A stretch of DNA of 64,000 bases from Branchiostoma belcheri (GCF_001625305.1 NW_017804087.1:104623-168622), one strand, 5' to 3'; shown: positions 1-11,872, numbered from the stretch's first letter. Notes: a model not told the origin generated them from the letters alone. Made by a program: numbers and translations.

Positions 1-160
1 CCCTTCTCTCTCCTTTCTCTCTCTCCCCTTCCCACCCCTCTGTCTCCCCCCTTCTTTCTCTCGCTCCCCCCCCTCCCCCCTGTGTCCCCTTTTCTTTCTC
101 CCTCCCCCCTTCGTCTCCCCCTTTCTATTCCTTCTCTCGTCCCTTGTCTTCTTTTTGTTG
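1..160. repeat. C/T-rich low-complexity tract
   Basis: The plus strand is almost entirely C and T with runs such as CTCTCC and CCCCC. Open frames here are compositional. From about 160 to 440 the sequence is ordinary and I see no gene in it. Confidence 0.85.
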
Positions 161-449
161 GTACCCGGCCCGTCCTAATGTCTAGCCGACCGGATGGCGT
201 TTTACTATGTGGCGGCGGTCCAATCGGTTCGTGGGCGGTTGCCTGCTGGTGTAAAAGAGAAAAATGTATTTTTGTCCAAATTGACATGTATATGTTACGA
301 CAATAAAGTTCAAAGTATTTCAGGAAACTGGTCAACACGAGTCATGTCCTGTAGCGTTTGTTTTATTCCAATCAAGTAGCGCTGCAGTCAAGTTATACAA
401 TTACAACGTTTATCAACAGTGCCATTTCAAACATATCAAGAAAGACAAG

Positions 450-1725
450 CTATTGTTGGGGAAGAGAAAGGGAGAAGAGTACAGGCAGGCAGGCAAAGAC
501 AGGCAGGTAAAGAGAATGAAGAGAGTCAGAGTACAGGCAGGTAAAGAGAATGAAGAGAGTCAGGGTAGTAAAGAGAATGAAGAGAGTCAGGGTAAAAGAG
601 AAGGAAGGGTAGACAGAAGGAAGGAAGGAAGGCAGGCAGAGAGAAGGCAGGGTAGAGAGAAGGAAGGCAGGGTAGAGAGAAGGAAGGAAGGAAGGCAGGC
701 AGGGTAGAGGGAAGGAAGGCAGGCAGGGTAGAGAGAAGGAAGGCAGGGTAGAGAGAAGGAAGGCAGGCAGGGTAGAGAGAAGGAAGGAAAAAAGGAAGGA
801 AGGAAGGCAGGGTAGAGAGAAGGGAGACAGGGTAGAGAGAAGAAAGGAGGCAGGTAGAGAGAAGGAAGGCAGGCAGGGTAGAGAGAAGGAAGGGTATAGA
901 GGAAATCAAGGTACAGAGAGGTAGGAAAGGAAGACGGTACAAAGGGGGAAGAGAACGATAAGATGGAACAGGCTAGGGAAAAAGCGGAAGGCGTACAATA
1001 AGGAAACAAGAACTTGATGGGGAAGTTAAGAACTTACAAGGAAGAGTGGCAAAGGAGGAGTAAAGATAAGAGGATGAAAGAAAATCAGCAAGGAAGGGTG
1101 AAGAGAAAAAGCAAAGGCTTAGAAACAAAAGTACAGATGAAGGAAGCAGAAAAAGTTAACCGGAGTATAAAAGTGGACGGAAGGAAAGCAAATTATAAAA
1201 GGGTAAAGGACATGTCAGGAAAGAACAAAAAAAACTGGAAAGCAAAGAACAGGAAAGTAAAACAAAATGAAGCAAGCAACCAAAGAATAGCAAAGGAAAG
1301 CAAGGAACTGGAAAGGAGAGGAAAGAATTAAAAGTAAATTACAGAAAAGGAAGGCAGAGAAGCAAAAGGAACAACAAGCCAGTAAAAAAGCAAAAGACAG
1401 GTAAGAATCAAAACAAAAGAACAGGAAAACAAGGAACTGGAAAGCAAACATCAAGTAAAGAACAGGAAAGGAAAGAATCAAACCAAACAACAGGAAAGCA
1501 AAAAGGCAACGAAAATAAAATAAACTGGAAAGCAAAAGCAGAAAACAGCAAAGCAAAGAAGGGAAAGCAATTGAAATATTAAGCAAATAGAAAGAACAGG
1601 TAAGCAAAGAAGAGAGAAGCAAAGTAAAGAAGAGAAAAGCAACAAAGTAAAGAACACAGAAAAAGATATCAAGTGAAGGAAGAATAGAAAGATACAGCAA
1701 AGGGAAAGAGTAAGACGCCAACAAC
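450..1725. repeat. Long polypurine (A/G) tract
   Basis: About 1.27 kb of plus strand is dominated by A and G. The first half, to about 900, is built from GGAAGGCAGG and GGTAGAGAGAA units; the second half, to about 1725, is A-rich with AAAG, AGCAAAG and GGAAAG motifs. Open frames on both strands (Lys/Arg/Glu-rich on plus, Leu/Phe/Ser-rich on minus) are consequences of composition, not genes. Confidence 0.9.
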
Positions 1726-1921
1726 AACATGAACTATGCTGGTACGAAACTATGTTTAAAGGAAATTGTAAACGGTACAAAATATTTTGGAGTTTTAACA
1801 TCTGAGGATTGTATACAAATTTTAAGTTGTAGGCTTCCAACCATTCCTACAAACATGTTGTACCAGCATAGTCCATTTATAATCTTCTTATCTTTTTTTT
1901 GTGTCTTTTTTTCTGTACATC

Positions 1922-2655
1922 AAAATACAATACAATACAATACATGATACAAATTAAACAATCTACAGTACCCTACAGTTACAGAAAGTTACAATTACAG
2001 AAAGTTTCAGTCTACACGATTACAGTCTAGAATGGCTACGGACAATTACTCCTTACCATCTCCTGTACGGTTATAGAATGACATGTCTCGAACAATACAC
2101 AAATTACATTGTACATGACACGATTCTACCTCAACTTTGGAAACAGGCAGTATGTTCGTCAAACACTCGTTATTTACAGGTTACTTCGGAAGCAATGAAT
2201 TATGCGATCATCTTAACAAGATGAGAAACGGACGGTTACAATCAATCATCCGACATTGCAAGAAAATTTCACAGAAATACAAAATTCTGACAATCAACAA
2301 TAAAATACAATACAATACATCATACAAATTAAACAATCTAGAGTATCCTACAGTTACAGAAAGTTATAATTTCACTGTACACATTACAGTCTGGCTAATG
2401 GCTAAAGAGAATTACTTCTTACCATCTCGTGTACGGTTATACAATGTCATGTCTCGGAACAACACACAAACTACATTGTACATGAAATGATTCCTCTTTA
2501 ACTTTGCACACAGGCAGTTGTTCGTCAAACACTCGTTATCTACAGGTTACTTCGGAAGCAACGAATTATGCGATCATCTTAACAAGATGAGAAACGGTTA
2601 CAATCAATCATCCGACATTGCAAGAAAATTTCACAGGAATACAAAATTCTGACAA
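1922..2655 (+). repeat. Tandem duplication of a ~375-bp unit
   Basis: Two adjacent diverged copies lie at about 1922-2296 and 2301-2655. Both begin with an AATACAATACAATACA motif and share TACAAATTAAACAATCTA and GTTCGTCAAACACTCGTTAT. Both end in GACATTGCAAGAAAATTTCAC followed by TACAAAATTCTGACA. No coding capacity is evident. From 2656 to 3210 I see nothing recognisable. Confidence 0.8.
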
Positions 2656-3212
2656 CATTATGTGGCACTTACTTCTTTCAGCTCAATATACAATACATTG
2701 CCCAAAAAAGTTAGAGGCAATCTCTAAAAGGGGTCTACGGTAACGGTACAGTTCATTGTCCATCATAGTCGGTGATGAGCCTGACTTCCATAGTTGTTGT
2801 GAGTCCCGGCGTGCCCTACGAGTCCAGTTCTTGCCGATTCTGAAGTAACAGCCACAGCCTAGGTTGTAGCTGTACAGGGACAAAGAATTATAATTACAGT
2901 TACTCTCGGCTACAGAAACGTACAAACACTAACAATTATATCTGCTACAAATTGTACATTAGAGAAGGTTCAGTTCAGAGGATTTTCCAATACCAGAAGA
3001 AACGGTTTATTTTAGTCCAAAAACTCAACAGACACACTTCACTGTTCTTTCAATTTCATTCTAAAATCATCAAAAATTTCCCACAACACGTGTTACAACT
3101 GATGAGCATTAAAAACTATTTCCAGAACATTTCACTGTACATTTCAAACTGCCAAAAAGTCTTCATTTTAACTCAATTAAAAGGAAGCTAGCAATTTCAA
3201 CATTCAATCTGT

Positions 3213-3256
3213 TTCAGGAGTCTGTTCTTTCATGCAGAACATATGTTATAGAAGGA
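3213..3256 (+). mobile_element. Left half of a split small inverted-repeat element (X)
   Basis: The sequence GTCTGTTCTTTCATGCAGAA followed by CATATGTTATAGAAGG matches the left part of an intact element at 9272-9381. It stops where a 450-bp direct repeat begins. The matching right half resumes at 7260, after the second direct repeat. Both halves carry the same terminal variant (GCAGAA, where the intact copy has GTAGAA), which suggests they are two halves of a single copy. Confidence 0.65.
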
Positions 3257-3706
3257 ATAAACACAAGTAAAATCTGATGAGATTTTATACCTCCGGGCTT
3301 TTTATTGTATATTTTTATATGTTGTTTACAACAACAATTGTTGCTCGCCGCAGGACTAGGGTTTTAAACAAAGAATTTATCGAGACCGAACACCCCTCTG
3401 TGCGAGGGGTCACCTTCGTGGACGAGACCGACAATACTTAATACACGCCAAAGGTCAACGGTCGCGACCACTTTCACGCTCAAAGGGGTGTTCTGGGGCC
3501 ACCAAAATGCACCATTTTCACGCCCGAAAACACATATGCAATAAAAACAAAAGAACGTGCATTATCTGCAGCCCAATAGCAAAACATATACCGAGTCTCA
3601 AACGAATCCGTCCACCCAAACGCGAGAAACAGCTGCGAACATGAAAATCTAAATCTCTCACAAAACCCTTCCGCGGAAGGATGTCTCCTCCCCCGGAGGT
3701 AATAAG
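3257..3706 (+). repeat. 450-bp direct repeat E, copy 1
   Basis: This 450-bp sequence appears identical by eye to 6810-7259. It runs from ATAAACACAAGTAAAATC to CCCGGAGGTAATAAG. It has short inverted termini (TTATACCTCCGGG near the start, CCCGGAGGTAATAA at the end). No protein family is recognisable. Copy 1 follows the left half of element X and precedes the TTF2 fragment. It could be a MITE or an LTR-like terminal repeat. Confidence 0.8.
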
Positions 3707-3836
3707 CACATTGCAAAGGATATGTTAAAAATGTAAATACTTCATGCACTGTTCTGTTCATACCAAAACTATATAGCTCATGTCAAGATATAGCTATTTT
3801 CATAGCTTTTCATCCTACATGACTCCCTCATTCCAG

Positions 3837-6713
3837 GCAGGCCGTGTATGCTGAAGACTGGCGTCAGGGAGGGTCCAAATAAGGGGAAGAGTTTCTACAT
3901 GTGTTCTCAGATGCCCCAGTCATGTGGTTTCACCACACCTGCCAGGTGAGTCAGTGGCATATTGTAAGTTTTTACCTTTGGATAGTAAGGAGGTCTAGAG
4001 TGAGTATAGAGTAATGATACATTTGTTGCATTTGAAGAAAGCGGTTTAAGGAACAGGAGAGGGGCTGGATTTTTGTTATGTACTAGTACTGTACCCTCAG
4101 TTGTAGAATATGCACAATCCTTTTTATTCGTGTGATGAAGAGGGGGTGAAAAACTGCAATGTTGTTCCCTACAATACTTAATTGGAATTACAGCATGTCA
4201 ATTTTGGAATCACATGTCTATTCCTTGCTAAGTTCGTATTTGTAATTAGTAAGTACATGAATCATGTAGATTGAGTGGAGATGTCCTTGTGACAAATGTG
4301 TGTCTTCCCTTCCTTGTTATTACCCAGCCCCCCTCCCTCTGGTTGCCTGAAGCATGCTGGGAAGACCATAGAGCTCCAGAAGATTTACAGAGACAAGGAG
4401 AACCAGTTGTGGTGAGAAATGTGCAGCTATTGTCATTTATTTTTCTTCAGCATCTAATATTAATGGCCTTCTTTGGTCAAAATTGATCATGGTAAGATTC
4501 TGATTAATTCTTCAGCATAATTTTATAGAATCAACATTAAATTTGTGGGCAAAGGGGGGGATGCTTGGAGCCTTCTCCCGCCTCCCTTATGCCAAGAACG
4601 ATAAGTTGATTTTTATGACATGATATCTTCATATAAGTTTCTGCTTTTTCCTTCAGGTTGTGTTATAGATGTCAAGTTACAAAGGATGCCACCAAGGGAA
4701 AAGGTTGGTGTGGAAAAATTCTTTACACTATCCCTCCAGAAACAACGTCAGACAGTGATTCATCTGATTCTGAAGAATACAAGGATGCTGCTCCATACCA
4801 GCCTTCGAAAAATCCATTCTTCAAGGAAGCTAACAAAGAAGGACAGGTGGTTGCATCGTCTGGAAAGAAGTTTGATGTCTTTGACAAGAAAGTGGAAAAA
4901 GAGAGCTTGATGAAATATGTAGATGACAACAAGATCTATGATAGTGGTAAACAAGTTGATCCTGGGAGGGATGAGTCTCTGAGGGGGGCTGCTGTCAGAG
5001 ATGATGGATCAAAGTCTCAGAGAGGAGAAGGAGGAAAAACATTTCCTGCAGAACATAACCAAAAATCACAGAAAGGTGACACGGAGGCTAGTGGGGTAGA
5101 TGTGAAGACAGGAAAAAAGGCAGGTGAGACAGTGAAGGGCATAGGCAGCTCAAAACAACCTCAAGGCAAAGAGGATGAAGTTATTGTACTTTCTGACAAT
5201 GATGAAGATGCTGAAGTTAGAGGTACACAAAGTGCCAACACACAGGTAAAACAGGGTGGAATGCAGAAGCAGCCAGTCAAGGCTGAAGCTGTAAAACCAA
5301 AACAGTTAGTCCGAGATGGGAACGAGACCAATCAACCAATCACAGCAGGTCATAAGAAGCAACAGCCAATCACAGCCTTCCCAGGGTTCCAGCCAGCAAG
5401 CCAGGTGATGTCCAGAGGTCATGCAGCGTTGCGGGCGGATCTGGTGGAGCAGTTACGGAAGAAGGAAGTAAGCAAATCACACAGTGGAAACTAGAGAAAG
5501 CATGCAGGAGTACAAACCTCTGCAAATGAGACTTAGCTAAACTGTAAGCATCTAAAAGCTGTCAGAAAAAAGGATAAGGGGGGAGAAGTTTATTGTGACT
5601 TTCAGGTGTGGAACTGTGGGTTTGTGTATCATAAGATTGACAGCCCAAAAGTGGCCAAAAGGTCAGCAAAGGTTAAGGTCACGGAATCTGGATGGGAGCC
5701 AACAGGAATTAGTGGTCGACGTGGGGGAATTCAAGATGCTGACGTTGCAAAATTCCCAGATGTCCCAATTTCTTTCTTTTTTCCTCAGGACTTGGTGAAG
5801 AAGGTCCAGCTGTCTGTCCTTCCTGACGGAGGGAAGAAGCTGATGACACAGATGGAGGACCTCGAGAAAGCTATCAAATCCATTGATCTTGGTGCCAGTC
5901 AAAGTCAACCTCAAGGTGAGTTCATGTTCATACTTACATATCTGTGTGGAGGAGGGGTTAACATCTGTACTTGTATAAAGGGAAGTAGTGTAAAATTAGA
6001 CAAGAAGTAGTCAAAGATAAGCTCCTTGGTCTAAGATAGATCCAAGTTTTATCATCCAAGGGTGATGCAGACAAGCTGAAATAACTTTGAGCATTCATCA
6101 GTTATGTGGTCTGTTTTCACAGGTGCTTCAGGAGGCCATGGTCGTCAGCAGCAGCCCAGTAAGCACCAACCCCAGGGGGACAGGCGTGTCCTCCCCACCC
6201 ACGCACAGCCCCTCCCTGCCCACGTCTTACAGCAGATGTATGCCCCCCACCCCCAGGGGCAGACCCTGTATGGGGGCAGGATGACGGCCACCAGGCTGCA
6301 GCAGGTGGCAGGAGTGACATCAGAGGCAATTGAGAGGCTGCACAAGTAAGACATTGTCCCCTGCGCCAGGGTGACTTTGGGTGCGATTATCGCATTCGTC
6401 ATATAGGTTGCTGCATGAATTTGATGCCTTCAAATTTTCAGACTCTGACAGAACTAACTGCCAACAAGGATCTCAGACTGCCGTATTCATAATAGAATAG
6501 CTTGGCCCACAAAGTTTAGCTGCTATGCTGACATTAGATAAAGTTAAATTTACTTTATTTGTCAATGTTGCAGGTCTCTGGAATCCTGTCCACCCCCAGA
6601 TGCTGAAGTGGAAGATCCAGCCTGCCTCCGTGTGAGCCTGCTTACCCATCAGCGTCAGGCTCTGGCCTGGCTCACCTGGAGGGAGGGGCAGCATCCCTCA
6701 GGAGGGATTCTGG
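3837..6713 (+). pseudogene. TTF2: TTF2-like gene fragment (GRF zinc fingers to start of SNF2 helicase)
   Basis: Six exons are readable: about 3837-3944, 4328-4411, 4657-5467, 5789-5915, 6123-6345 and 6574-6713. Exon 1 encodes a GRF-type zinc finger ([20 protein letters not shown], then Cys and CGF). Exons 2-3 complete a second Cys-containing unit (YRCQVTKDATKGKGWCGKI). A long disordered Lys/Gln/Ser-rich linker follows. Then come [16 protein letters not shown] and GGIL, the first motif of the SNF2 ATPase of transcription termination factor 2, a dsDNA-dependent ATPase that releases Pol II transcripts. In the family the next exon carries the Walker A motif (DDMGLGKT). I find no such exon, no other helicase motif, and no ATG exon upstream. 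The fragment starts and ends inside introns, between the two copies of repeat E. I therefore call it a truncated, probably non-functional segment. A misassembled real gene is the main alternative. Confidence 0.8.
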
Positions 6714-6809
6714 GTCAGTAAAGATGGCAGATGTCTTCCAAGAATTTTTGTATGTTAGAAACAGCTCTTAGCTTAGTGGTCTCAAATGTTCTGTGTAATC
6801 TGTTACAGT

Positions 6810-7259
6810 ATAAACACAAGTAAAATCTGATGAGATTTTATACCTCCGGGCTTTTTATTGTATATTTTTATATGTTGTTTACAACAACAATTGTTGCTCG
6901 CCGCAGGACTAGGGTTTTAAACAAAGAATTTATCGAGACCGAACACCCCTCTGTGCGAGGGGTCACCTTCGTGGACGAGACCGACAATACTTAATACACG
7001 CCAAAGGTCAACGGTCGCGACCACTTTCACGCTCAAAGGGGTGTTCTGGGGCCACCAAAATGCACCATTTTCACGCCCGAAAACACATATGCAATAAAAA
7101 CAAAAGAACGTGCATTATCTGCAGCCCAATAGCAAAACATATACCGAGTCTCAAACGAATCCGTCCACCCAAACGCGAGAAACAGCTGCGAACATGAAAA
7201 TCTAAATCTCTCACAAAACCCTTCCGCGGAAGGATGTCTCCTCCCCCGGAGGTAATAAG
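6810..7259 (+). repeat. 450-bp direct repeat E, copy 2
   Basis: This is the same 450-bp sequence as 3257-3706, in the same orientation and with no difference I can see. It lies in what would be the TTF2 intron after the first helicase exon. It is followed at once by the right half of element X. Confidence 0.85.
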
Positions 7260-7326
7260 AGTGCAATTTAAGTGGAACTAAGTGTAAGCGCAGGTACAGA
7301 CTGTGAATTCTGCATGAAACAACTCG
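7260..7326 (+). mobile_element. Right half of split inverted-repeat element X
   Basis: AGTGCAATTTAAG ... CAGACTGTGAATTCTGCATG AAACAACTCGAC aligns with the right half of the intact element at 9272-9381. Its end is the inverted complement of the left end at 3213. Confidence 0.65.
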
Positions 7327-8390
7327 ACGTAATAATCGGTATCAGTATAGCCGGTATAACCATGCTACGGTGTAACACACCAACTTCACAGGCACGCGGC
7401 ACAGCTGGCTATTTCACACCAGAGTCGTTTAAAGGTTTCAAGTGATGTCCTAACTGTACTTTTAATCAAACCATCCTTGGTTGATACCAAAGATATCTGA
7501 AGACATGACAGTCACTTTAGTTTCTTGTTTTTTTCTGAACTGAACTTTCTTTTAAACAAAACTTTGAACAATGTGGCTGCAATACAAAGCTACAAAACAT
7601 TCTGAGACAAACTACATCAAAACACATTACTACGACCACACCAATTTACCGGTAATCTGTTACTTCTCAGATTTTTTTTTCGGCAACATATGAAGCAACA
7701 GTGCCAAAAAAGATAAGAACAGGCCTATTAGGCACCCAAATGCTATGATAGGAGACATGAATTCAACATACTAGTAGTAGTTCAACATAGTAGTCCAGTA
7801 GTTTATATTTACTTATGACAGGATACAACAAGGAACAATCAAGCAATAGTACAAATAACCTTCCATGTATCAAATTCATTAATCTACACTGCAGGCATTC
7901 AGAATTATAAGTAGAGAGTTTAAGTTTATTGAAATTATCAAGAGAATTTTGGCATATATTATAGATCTACTCAAGGCCACAGCAAGTAAATTTTATGGGT
8001 AACGTCCTCCACATACTCCAAATCTAATACGTTAGGGCAAAAACAAAACAAGGCAGGCCAAAAAAAAAGATTTCTATTTTGAAATTTCAAAGATCATAAA
8101 CCTTGTTAAACAAGATATTTTTTTATTCAGCGGAAACATCACATATAAAAGAATGAAATACAACACTGGGACAAAAGTAAAGGACAAAAAAAATTATCTG
8201 TCATCCAAGTTCCAGCATGGCAAGAGACATATTTACACATTTTCGGCATACTGTCTACTGTCAGAGGGCAACAAAATTTCTCCAAAATCAGAAGAAAATC
8301 AATGCACGCGCTGATGTCATCCATAAAAATTACTTGCTGTGGCCCAACTTTGAAGTACAAAATCAGAAGAAGATCAAATTTGTAACTTAA
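7327..8390. other. Gene-free AT-rich stretch
   Basis: I see no supported exon, RNA gene or recognisable mobile element. Open frames are short and lack family motifs. Confidence 0.6.
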
Positions 8391-9271
8391 CTTTAATACA
8401 AGACGTCTTCTCGAGAAGAAACTCTTCTGACTGCATCACCTGGTCTGGACAGGAGGCTGGAGTCAGCACACGCAGCTATGCCGTGTTGGACAGCTGTCTG
8501 CAACATAAAGACAGATTGAATAACTTTATTGCACGACAATGGCACATCGTACAATGTGTCGCAAACTACATAAAGAAAGTAACAAACAATACATGTATTG
8601 AATAAGACCTAATGTCGAATAAAACCTAACATATCTTAATTACTCAAACAATAAGGGCTAGAACAAGTCTTTGATAAAGTCTTACAATCGAGTGTTCTAA
8701 TCGCAAGTTTCAGTATTTTTTCTGATAACAAAGCAGTCCTTTATATCTACCTATTTTTGCATTGTGGGTACCATTACATGTAAAGATATATTAAAATCTG
8801 TCTCCAACATCGAGACTCTTGAAATCTGTTGTACTTGATTCGATACATGCATTACTAAATAGCTTGTTACATAAATCATATTTGATACATGCCATAACAA
8901 AGTGAGACATAAGTTGTAAGGAAAGGCACTGAGAGAAAAATGTCTACCAGTGACAAAAATACAGCATGCAATTTGGACTTCTTATTCTGTCATTGCGAAC
9001 AAATTTCAACAAAAATCAATCTTCCACTCTTTTTCACAATCCATTAGCAATTTACTGCACAGTGCACCACAATCAACTACCAAACAAGCATTACGGCTAA
9101 CTGCGATCAACTTTGAAGAACAACAATCAGAAGATGTAATCCTTACATGAACAACTTAAAAGTTGAACACGTCTTCCTATCTATCCGAAACAACCAACGA
9201 CAAAATCCCTCATCCCTGATAATCCAAACGAATCCAGTATTATTCAAAATTTAATACATTTCACCATGTGT

Positions 9272-9381
9272 AAGTCTGTTCTTTCATGTAGAATATATGT
9301 TAGAGGAGAAACGAGGGTGCAATGCCAAGATTTGTTAGTTCAGATAACAGACTGTGAATTCTACATGAAAGAACTGGACAA
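9272..9381 (+). mobile_element. Intact small inverted-repeat element X (MITE-like)
   Basis: GTTCTTTCATGTAGAAT at the left and ATTCTACATGAAAGAAC at the right are perfect inverted complements about 105 bp apart. There is no coding capacity. This copy is the reference for the split copy at 3213-3256 and 7260-7326. Confidence 0.7.
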
Positions 9382-10359
9382 GTTACCAGTTTGCTAATTT
9401 GTTTCCTACAAAATGTTTCACAATTTATTCAATTTGATAGTCTCAAAAAAACTAGGAAATGGTTTGCGGAGAAAAATATATGAAAAACAACATTACTAAG
9501 TATATGTTGCTTTAAGCAGGTTCATAAATCTACACACCAAAAGCATGGAATGGAAGGTAAAATATCGACAGTAATTAAAAGTATCTTAAACAGCAGACTT
9601 ATTGGCCAACAATCAACTTTGAAAAGCAAACATCACAAGAAGATATAATCAGTACATAACTTAGCTGCCCAGGAATAAACTCCCATCTGCTCATGTCTGG
9701 ACAGGAGGCTGGTGTCAGCAATGATGCCATGTTGGACAGCTGCATGCCTGCAACAAGACAAGAGAAGGTGTAAGAAAAAGCAGTAAAAGTTTCAAGAATA
9801 TCACTCCCCCTCTTAAACATGTTACCAGATTCACAAATCTACATGTCAAGCACAAAATCTAGCCAGAGATTGATTCAGGAGTTGATTGTAGACATCTTTA
9901 CATAATTTCTCCATAGGGAATCAACTTGACAACCAAAACTAACTAGAACAAGTATCTGTACAGGAACAACTTAACTTCCAGGACTTCTTGACAAGAAGCT
10001 CTTCACTCTTCTCTGAATCACTAATGCCCTGGACAAGAGGCTGGGTCAACAGTGATGTTGTATCAGACAGCTTACCCTCAAAATTCACCATAATACATGG
10101 ACAGAAAAAATAAGTGTCATACAAAACATGTCAGCAACCAACTCCCTCAACATCAACAACTGAACTGTTACAATTAGACGTCTTCTCAGGAAGAAACTCT
10201 GAATTCTTCTCTGCATCACCTGGTTTGGGCAAAAAGTTATTAAACTTTTAAACAAGATGTCTGTCTCCTGGGGGGAAAAAGTCTTAGCATCACCTGTTTT
10301 GGGCAAGAACTTTCAGTTCAGTTGTTCCAATCCAGACAAGGTGATGCCTACCCTGGCAG

Positions 10360-10545
10360 CCAGACTAGGTTTGGGCCATTAGCCTGTTCCCTTCGATAGA
10401 CTAAAGCAGTTCGCCAATCTAAATTCCAGTACGGAGGAGTTGGGCCCAAAGGGCTGGCCAACTCCCCTGGGGCTCAACTCCCCGTAACGGTAATTCAGAT
10501 AGGCAGGCGTACAGCTTCAACAGCCCATGCCTAGTCTGGCTCTCG
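10360..10545. mobile_element. Small foldback element with CCAGACTAGG ends
   Basis: CCAGACTAGG near the left edge and CCTAGTCTGG near the right edge are inverted complements flanking about 180 bp of GC-richer sequence inside the minisatellite array. There is no open frame of note. A MITE or foldback insertion is likely. Confidence 0.5.
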
Positions 10546-10769
10546 GGTTACACAACACGTCTTCTCAGAAAGAAACTCTGCTCTCTTCTCTGCATCACCT
10601 GATCTAGACAACAACTTAACTCTTACACAAGACATCTTCTTGGGAAGAACCTCTCCACTCTCTGCATCACCTGGTCTGGACAACAACAACTTAACTGCTA
10701 CACAAGACATCTTCCTGGGAGAAAGTCTCTACTATCCACATCACCTGCATGGTCTGGTCATGAACAACT

Positions 10770-10985
10770 TAGAGATACAATATTATCCCTGCAACGAAAG
10801 ACTGTTTCAAATTCTCATTTTTCCCACGCTCGATACGAGAGTGGAACAGTTTACCTGCCCAGGCCATACAGGCAATCTGTGGAGGCCTTTCGGGCCTCCC
10901 TACCGTGAGGTCCACGCACCTCCCCCCCCCTCAACGATACCCCTTACGGGGTTGTTAGAGGAACTAAGAAGAAGAAGAACTTTGT
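10770..10985 (+). mobile_element. 3' end of a non-LTR retrotransposon (RT C-terminus)
   Basis: One plus-strand frame reads YNIIPATKDCFKFSFFPRSI then REWNSLPAQAIQ. This is the typical end of the reverse transcriptase ORF in many invertebrate LINEs (FFPRTIREWNSLP). A (AAG)n-like tail follows. The rest of the element is missing: a 5'-truncated insertion. Confidence 0.7.
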
Positions 10986-11585
10986 TAACTTTTACACAAG
11001 ACGTCTTCTTGGGAAGAAACTCCACTCTTTTCTGCATCACCTGGTTTTGACAAGAACAACTTAACTGTTACACAAGGTGTCTTCTCGGAAAGAAACTGCA
11101 CTCTACCTGTACAATCTGTAACATGGTTCATGCACCACAATAAAGAGTAAATATGCAGTACACAAGCCAGAAATAACTTATATTAGACAAGCCAGAAATA
11201 ACTCTTACATTAGCTCCCATTAACTCGAAATTTACACCCAATTATATTTGACTAATGACAAGGAACAGAGTCACCATAATTTAGCATTCCAACAGGTGGG
11301 GCAAACACCACGTGGCGGCAAACAAAGGGATACTTTTTCCTACACAAATGTTTTTTTAACGAAAAACGTTAAGTACATGCAATATGATTCACACAGACAC
11401 AACAAAGACTGCATATTCAAGAAGGCAAGGCAGAAATGAACTCATATTAGCCCGCCCTCAACTCGAAATTTCCGCCCAGTATTCGACGAATTACACGGTG
11501 AAATTACTAATAAACTTTACAGGCCATAGCTTGCCATGCCCCAAGTAGTCGTTTTAAAGTTATTTTGAAGAAAAAGTCGTTTTAC

Positions 11586-11872
11586 CTTAAATTGTATGCC
11601 GACCGTTCGTCAATTTCGCCTACAGCTTCTCTCGACAACACCACGCCGGCCGACCGTTCGTCAATTTCGCCTACAGCTTCTCTCGACAACACCACGCCGG
11701 CCGACCGTTCGTCAATTTCGCCTACAGCTTCTCTCGACAACACCACGCCGGCCAACCGTTCGTCAATTTCGCCTACAGCTTCTCTCGACCCTAGATTTGC
11801 ACAGAAACAAACGTCAACTTCTATTTCCAAAGCTATGAAAAACGCCCCTGAAATCCGCAATGCTAAATCCAC
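11586..11872 (-). CDS. Candidate minus-strand exon containing 17-residue repeats (unsupported product)
   Basis: A minus-strand frame starts MDLALRISGAFFIALE and contains four copies of a repeat of the type SREAVGEIDERSAGVVL. It then meets AAG|GTAAAAC, a donor-like site. The paralogous segment at 12306-12590 ends at the same donor context with a loosely similar ARLEVGRTETRSYK. The 51-bp repeat length keeps several frames open on both strands, so openness is weak evidence. I do not recognise a family and cannot show downstream exons. It may be non-coding. Confidence 0.2.
11598..11790 (+). repeat. 51-bp minisatellite, four copies
   Basis: Four near-identical 51-bp units carry the core GACCGTTCGTCAATTTCGCC, beginning at about 11601, 11652, 11703 and 11754. 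The third-to-fourth junction has an A-for-G change (CCAACC). Because 51 is a multiple of three, three frames stay open across the array: two on plus and one on minus. Confidence 0.9.

Larger units (their letters stand above)
8395..11110 (-). repeat. Degenerate array of ~75-bp minisatellite units
   Basis: About ten diverged units occur, at roughly 8395, 9620, 9970, 10170, 10245, 10550, 10625, 10695, 10985 and 11060. On the minus strand each contains (C)CAGGTGATGCAGAGAAGA, GTTTCTTC(C/T)(C/G)GAGAAG and ACGTCTTGTGTAA, with TTAAGTTGTTGTCCAGACCAG between adjacent units. Several units could read as a short peptide such as GDAEKSGVSSQEDVLCK after an AG, but the frame is not kept between units. They may be relics of a duplicated minus-strand mini-exon or simply a satellite. 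Other insertions interrupt the array. Confidence 0.55.

Noticed and set aside
526-1009. Long minus-strand Leu/Ser/Pro-rich open frames
   Set aside because: They mirror the polypurine repeat on the other strand; there is no motif, and repeat periodicity explains the openness.
3480-3761. Minus-strand frame repeated at 7033-7266
   Set aside because: Both lie within the 450-bp repeat E; the match reflects identical DNA, and no protein family is recognisable.
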